Shown here in pieces: positions 59,535 through 64,000 of a stretch of DNA of 64,000 bases. The notes under the pieces were generated by a model. It searched no databases. It worked only from the letters and a program-made list of their open reading frames with translations, and was not told the DNA's origin. The DNA comes from Diploptera punctata. Its lineage: Eukaryota; Arthropoda; Insecta; Blattodea; Blaberidae. The translations under genes and the position numbers were made by a program. Within the stretch, counting starts at the first letter, position 1. The number at the start of each line of letters is the position of its first letter. The stretch spans positions 589,501-653,500 of the forward strand of contig JASPKZ010007428.1 of assembly GCA_030220185.1 (NCBI GenBank), in the 5' to 3' direction.

Positions 59535-60020
59535 AAAATCTTTTGATACATTAAATAGTAGCCCATTGCTGGACAAATTATTTATAATTGGTGTTAAAGA
59601 ACCACTCTATATTTTTAATCGTATTAAAGAATATGACAAACAACCAAAATGTATTACTACAATTATTTAAGAAATATTAATACAGATGTCCTACAGGGAA
59701 GTGTCTTAGGTCATAGTTTATTCCTTATATATATATGTGTGTAGGCCTATTAATGATTTACTTAAAATTAAATTACAAACATTTCTTGTTCTTTACATTC
59801 ATACGCTAATGTTGCGACGGAATTATTTTGCGGTTCTACAAGGAACGAAACCGTTCCAAATACTAACAAATGAATCAATGTAATTAAAGAATAGCTAGGC
59901 AGAAATTTACGTCCTTTGAATATCTCAAAATCTACATTAATCCCTATTCGTTAACATCACATGGAGTAGAAAATTTAGTTAAAATTCCAGTCTCACTATC
60001 ACTACACACAACAGTAATAG
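59535..60020 (+). mobile_element. LINE-C piece 2 (middle of RT)
   Basis: It resumes with QKSFDTLNSSPLLDKLFIIG (first catalytic Asp region), then VLQGSVLGHSLFLIYI near 59685-59740, then a decayed stretch matching the region just after YADD (NISKSTLIPIR near 59925). The YADD codons themselves are not preserved. Confidence 0.75.
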
Positions 60021-60734
60021 CCAGATCTAGCAGATCCTGCATAGAACCCTTCAAGAAAAGGACGACCTGACTATTGAAACGAAGTAAATAACACTTGCAT
60101 GGACGAGGGACTGGAGCAAAAGGAACACAACGTCAAGATGGAATCGGGTAGAGTTAGATGCTGCAAAAATTGTATAATACAGCAGACAATTACAATTATA
60201 CAATAAAATAACCAAAACACTTTGCAGCATTTGCGATGATAGCAAAAAGAGAGAAACAAAATAACAATGCACGTTTTATTTATTTTTGTTTATACTGTCT
60301 TTCCTTCTTGTTTTACTCTTTCCTGTTTTGTTCCACATTTTTGTTAATTTCTTTTTATTTTCACATATAGACACAAGGACAGGATACACGCCCAGACCCA
60401 AGGTGGAGATTTAAAATCCCCTACCCCGCTGGGATTCGAACCCGGGTCGCCGGAGTGGAAGGTAGGAACTCTACCGACTACGCCACGGCGACGGACATTC
60501 TTTCATAAGTTCACTAATAACTGTAATACCTGTATCAGAACTGAAATGAATGATACTCCCTGAACGTATTAAGCAGCTGTATAGTAACCTAATCAAACGA
60601 TACTTTGCAGCACCGCATACTACTCCCCGCCTCTCTCTATGCTCCGAGTAGTACCTGAACTGTAGCGTTTGCTTTGTTTAGAATCCGCTAGGCCTGGTAA
60701 TAGCACATATTGGACATGTTCATCCATGAGAATA
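60021..60734. other. Second insertion in LINE-C, includes SINE-6
   Basis: Separates pieces 2 and 3. It contains the SINE-6 copy at 60277-60498; the rest is unassigned. Confidence 0.5.
60277..60498 (-). mobile_element. SINE-6, full length
   Basis: Minus strand: head GTCCGTCGCCGTGGCGTAGT, B box GGTTCGAATCC (perfect), body TCTCCACCTTGGGTCTGG, 3' part AGTAAAACAAGAAGGAAAGA. It is the best-preserved head of the three SINE-6 copies. Confidence 0.9.
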
Positions 60735-61935
60735 TAAACACAAGTAAAATACTTAGGTATTATAATAGACCAACTTTAAATATATGACAAACATGTTTCC
60801 ATTCTGTGCAACGGATTACGTAAATCTATTCACAAATTTACCAACATTATATCATATTTGCCAATTAATGTATTGCGAACAGTTTAATTTTCTCTGGTTC
60901 AAACGACAATCTAATGCGGAATATTAGGTTGGGGTGGAACTGCAAATTCTATCCTTCCTCCCCTAATATTACTGAAACATTAATTTTAAATATTTTCTTG
61001 CACAAACCTTTAGATTATCCTATAAAATTAATTTAATTTAAATTCAACGTGCAAAATATTGAACACTTTTTAAGCATATATTGCTTACTTATTTCCATAA
61101 AAATAAGAACGAATTTAAAGAAAATAATCTTAGTTTTTACAGCACCAGACAAAATACCACTTTCTTGCTACATGTATCTAAATTCTTCACAGCTGCTGGA
61201 TCTAAACATTGTAGATATGCAGGACCCAAATTATACAATTAATTAATTAGATAAAATCCAGAGATAAGCAAACTAAACATGCACCATTTTGTTAATTGTT
61301 TAAATATAAAGTAATAAATAAGGCGTATCTTATTTTAGTTTATATTATTATTTCCTAATGTATTTAATTATATTAATTCTTTTTCTTCAGTTTGGTATTA
61401 ATCTATTGTTTATTATGGTTTATATCATTCTTCATTGCATTCTTTATTTGTGTGATTTTTGTATTTTTTAATTTGCTCGTTTTGTTTTTTTTACACTATT
61501 GCCTAATGTAATTAATTGCCTTCTTCAGTTGGGTACAAATATATTATATAATGTTTTGTTTGTGCGTCACATTGCATTTCATATTTTTTTAAAAATTCCT
61601 AAATTTGTTTGTTTTATATAATTTCCTAATATATTTAAATACCTTCTTCAGTCTTGTATTGATCTATTCTATATTGATTTGTTTATTTTCCCTACTCTTA
61701 GTTTTTAATTTTTTTTATACGCCAGAATTTTATTTCATATCTTGCAACTGGCTCCAGAATTTACATATTTTGTTTCTCCTCTCCCTTTAACTAAAACGTT
61801 TTAATGAAACCCTATATTCTATTAATATTTTTTTGTAACTGCTCTGTACCCAAGGATGAGAAATTGCTCATTCGGGTGTCATTCTGTGTACAAAATGTAT
61901 TTGTGAATAAAAATATTCTTATTCTATTCTATCTG
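60735..61935 (+). mobile_element. LINE-C piece 3 (C-terminus and 3' UTR)
   Basis: Begins VKYLGIIIDQL, then NGLRKSIHKFTNIISYLPIN, a decayed SLVQTTI, GILGWGG, and further pieces to about 61320. The 3' UTR contains three diverged tandem units and ends with GATGAGAAATTGCTCATTCG, AATAAAAATATTC and a TTCTATTCTAT tail. Three pieces in the same order and orientation make one original LINE insertion. Confidence 0.82.
61349..61790 (+). repeat. Diverged tandem units in LINE-C 3' UTR
   Basis: TTTCCTAATGTATTTAATTA (61351), TTGCCTAATGTAATTAATTG (61499) and TTTCCTAATATATTTAAATA (61622) each lead into CTTCTTCAGT (CTTTTTCTTCAGT in the first) and a GGTATTAATCTATT-like block. Spacing is about 148 and 123 bases. 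Confidence 0.75.
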
Positions 61936-64000
61936 TCTGGGCAACATGAAAAAAAATGTCTCTGAGTCACTGATTCAGAACTGTTTTGTGTTCATTGTGC
62001 TGATACAAAACAGTTACTTCTACATAAAGTTTTAAGAATTGTAAAACAGTACCTGATATCTCAGTCGCCCTCAATAATTTGCAGTTTTGTTTTACAGGAG
62101 GCCTTTCGATAACTTCAGTAACATCTTCTGCTTTCATTTTGGTACTGACTGTTGTTGGTATTTATTTTTTATAGACGGTTAATATTGATGGTTACGTTCT
62201 CATTCAACAGGTGTTTATTTGTGGTTTCCTTGATAATTTCTAACTCTTCGAGAATGTGTTTTAAAAATCTTTATTTATATCATCATACTTTAGTTTTCTT
62301 CATGCAAACTTGTAATTACCTTTCAGTGTTAGTTTTTCGCCAATAACTCGAACCTAGAAATATAGAAGTAATTACTAATTCAAATATGAAGACGGGACGA
62401 GATGAATGGTGTATTCCATATAATTCAAAATTTAAATTACAATAGAAACTGCGAGTTATTCTCAGGGAAACCGATGTTAGAAGCGCACGAAACGACGTCC
62501 CTCTACCAGTTATCCACTCTCGCACAATAAGTGTATATATGAAAATTATAACATTTAATTCTTACAAATGTGGATTTTCCCAATGCGATAGCAATTTTAA
62601 GTGCAGATGTTAAGCCTAACCTTGAGTAAATAAACGGACTCTGGTTCTTCGAGTACATACTCCAACATTAGCTTTAAATTCAGAAAAACGACGGGAACCC
62701 TTGTTCAGAAAAGTAACGACAGCTTTTGTCATGTTTCCAGTTTTCATCCGCTGACTAGTACTAGTACCAAATGATGGAAACATGCGTTCAGATTAACCTC
62801 CTCGAATTTAATGACCGAGTTTCCCTAACTAGAAGGTTCTAGACTACTGATGCGTTCAGTTGTGAATTCCGATCCTGCGTGTCCTCGAGAAACGATGACA
62901 AGTTTGCACTCATACAATGAGTGGGCGAGGTACAGTTCCTAGTTGCCGAACTAGAGAGTTCTTCGCATCAAGATGCTTAGACCAAATCTCTGTGCAACAC
63001 TACTACTACTACTACTACTACTACTAGTACTACTAGTTTGCGACGATGATTGACATGTTGGTACTAGAGCCGTTGAAACTACGCGGCAGAAAATACCTTC
63101 TTAGGTATCGAGATTAGTTGATAGCTAATAATGTGTTCTTGTACATAGAGAACTCGCAGTTTCTAGTTAATCTGCTGGTTCCTGACGTACCACAGTGCGT
63201 CAGCAAAAATGCGGAGGCACTTGGACAGAACCACTTGAGGTTTCTTCAAGTGACTACGACTAGCGTGCCTCCATGCAGGGCAGGTACTTTCCATAATTCG
63301 GACGTTTAACTGCTTATAGAGCAGCGCACAATTCCCGACTGACAGATCGACCTCTCCCTGTTCAGAAGCGGATCAGTATACGTTTTTGTTTAATCAGGAC
63401 TATTTGGACGCCCAATAAATCATCTATCTTATGTTACCACCAGATATCTGACTCATTTGATCCATTCTGTATCCTCCCCGAGGAAAACGGACACTGTGTG
63501 GTATCTGTGTGCGTCTCGTTAATGGCTAAAAGAGCAGAGCTGAATTATTACCAGCGTTGATTGCTATTCCAATCTCGAAACCACTATTTGAGTGTAGTGA
63601 AACAAAATCTTAAGATATAGGATGATAGTATTGTTGTAGCGTAGAGCGACATGGGTACGATAACCATTCGGAGTGACGAGAATGTGTGGGCATATCATTG
63701 ACACATAAGCTGAGACTACAGAAGAAAGAACTCCAGCCCTCATAACACGTGAAGGTGTGGGCGAGTGGAGGACATGTATTGATACTGTTCACTGTGTAAC
63801 GTGAGATACTCCGGAGATATTGTCGAAGTTTACGACCTCTTTCTGGCTCATAATTCTGGACCCACTATCTTAGTACTTCTGCATGAAGCTTATCTAGTAG
63901 CATGCATATCTAGTAATATGAAGTAACATTATATAGAGCCATCAAGGATTTACAAGAAAACTATTTTGACCTTTATTTCGAAACCAACCTACAATTGAAT
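61936..64000. other. no recognised gene content
   Basis: About 2 kb. A CTA microsatellite lies at 63000-63035. From 62630 on the sequence is less A+T-rich but has no long frame, box pairs or repeats that match the rest of the window. Frames of 60-70 residues here have no recognised features. Confidence 0.45.

Overview
This window looks like non-genic DNA from a large, A+T-rich, repeat-dense arthropod genome. I can support no intact host protein gene, rRNA or functional tRNA in it. The density of degraded LINEs, the tRNA-derived SINEs with good A and B boxes, an intron-bearing tRNA-Tyr-like sequence, foldback DNA elements and long AAT, AT, TATC and GA/CT microsatellites all point to an insect. 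The dominant LINE family resembles what I remember from cockroach and other polyneopteran genomes; that placement is recall, not a search result.

LINEs. LINE-A, an RTE-like family, has about 14 fragments, mostly on the minus strand. They share a 3' end that reads GATAGTGCCAGTGAGTAAG followed by short tandem repeats. The best copy (32335-34440) keeps the linker, the RT domain with YADD, and the C-terminal region in one frame interrupted by three nonsense codons. Other RTE-like 3' ends (called B) lie at 7.2, 10.3, 15.7, 28.1, 28.7, 30.4, 38.7, 44.6 and 50.3 kb. LINE-D copies are at 28.9 and 40.1 kb, LINE-E at 30.8 kb and LINE-F at 44.7 kb. A degraded LINE-C spans 56.4-61.9 kb in three pieces, split by later insertions.

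SINEs. Six tRNA-derived families can be told apart: SINE-1 at 0.7, 3.1, 4.1 and 7.9 kb plus fragments; SINE-2 at 6.6 kb; SINE-3 at 11.2 and 34.6 kb; SINE-4 at 11.8 kb; SINE-5 at 31.9 kb; and SINE-6 at 47.2, 47.35 and 60.3 kb.

DNA and foldback elements. A full-length but dead Tc1-like element with matching terminal repeats lies at 47842-49378. A 2.7 kb cluster of long inverted arms lies at 20865-23579. There is a 120-bp MITE at 14.0 kb. Two copies of a composite repeat (1557-2760 and 41242-42510) each join a tandem-repeat block, a tRNA-Tyr-like sequence that keeps an intron, and a large foldback. Two further foldbacks (34901-35163 and 58778-59183) are bounded by about 13-bp target duplications and carry hammerhead-like cores in both arms.

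There is no gene cooperation or operon logic here. The layout is one of nested and neighbouring insertions separated by A+T-rich sequence with no recognisable content. The two most unusual items are the tRNA-Tyr/foldback composite and the paired foldbacks with hammerhead-like cores.
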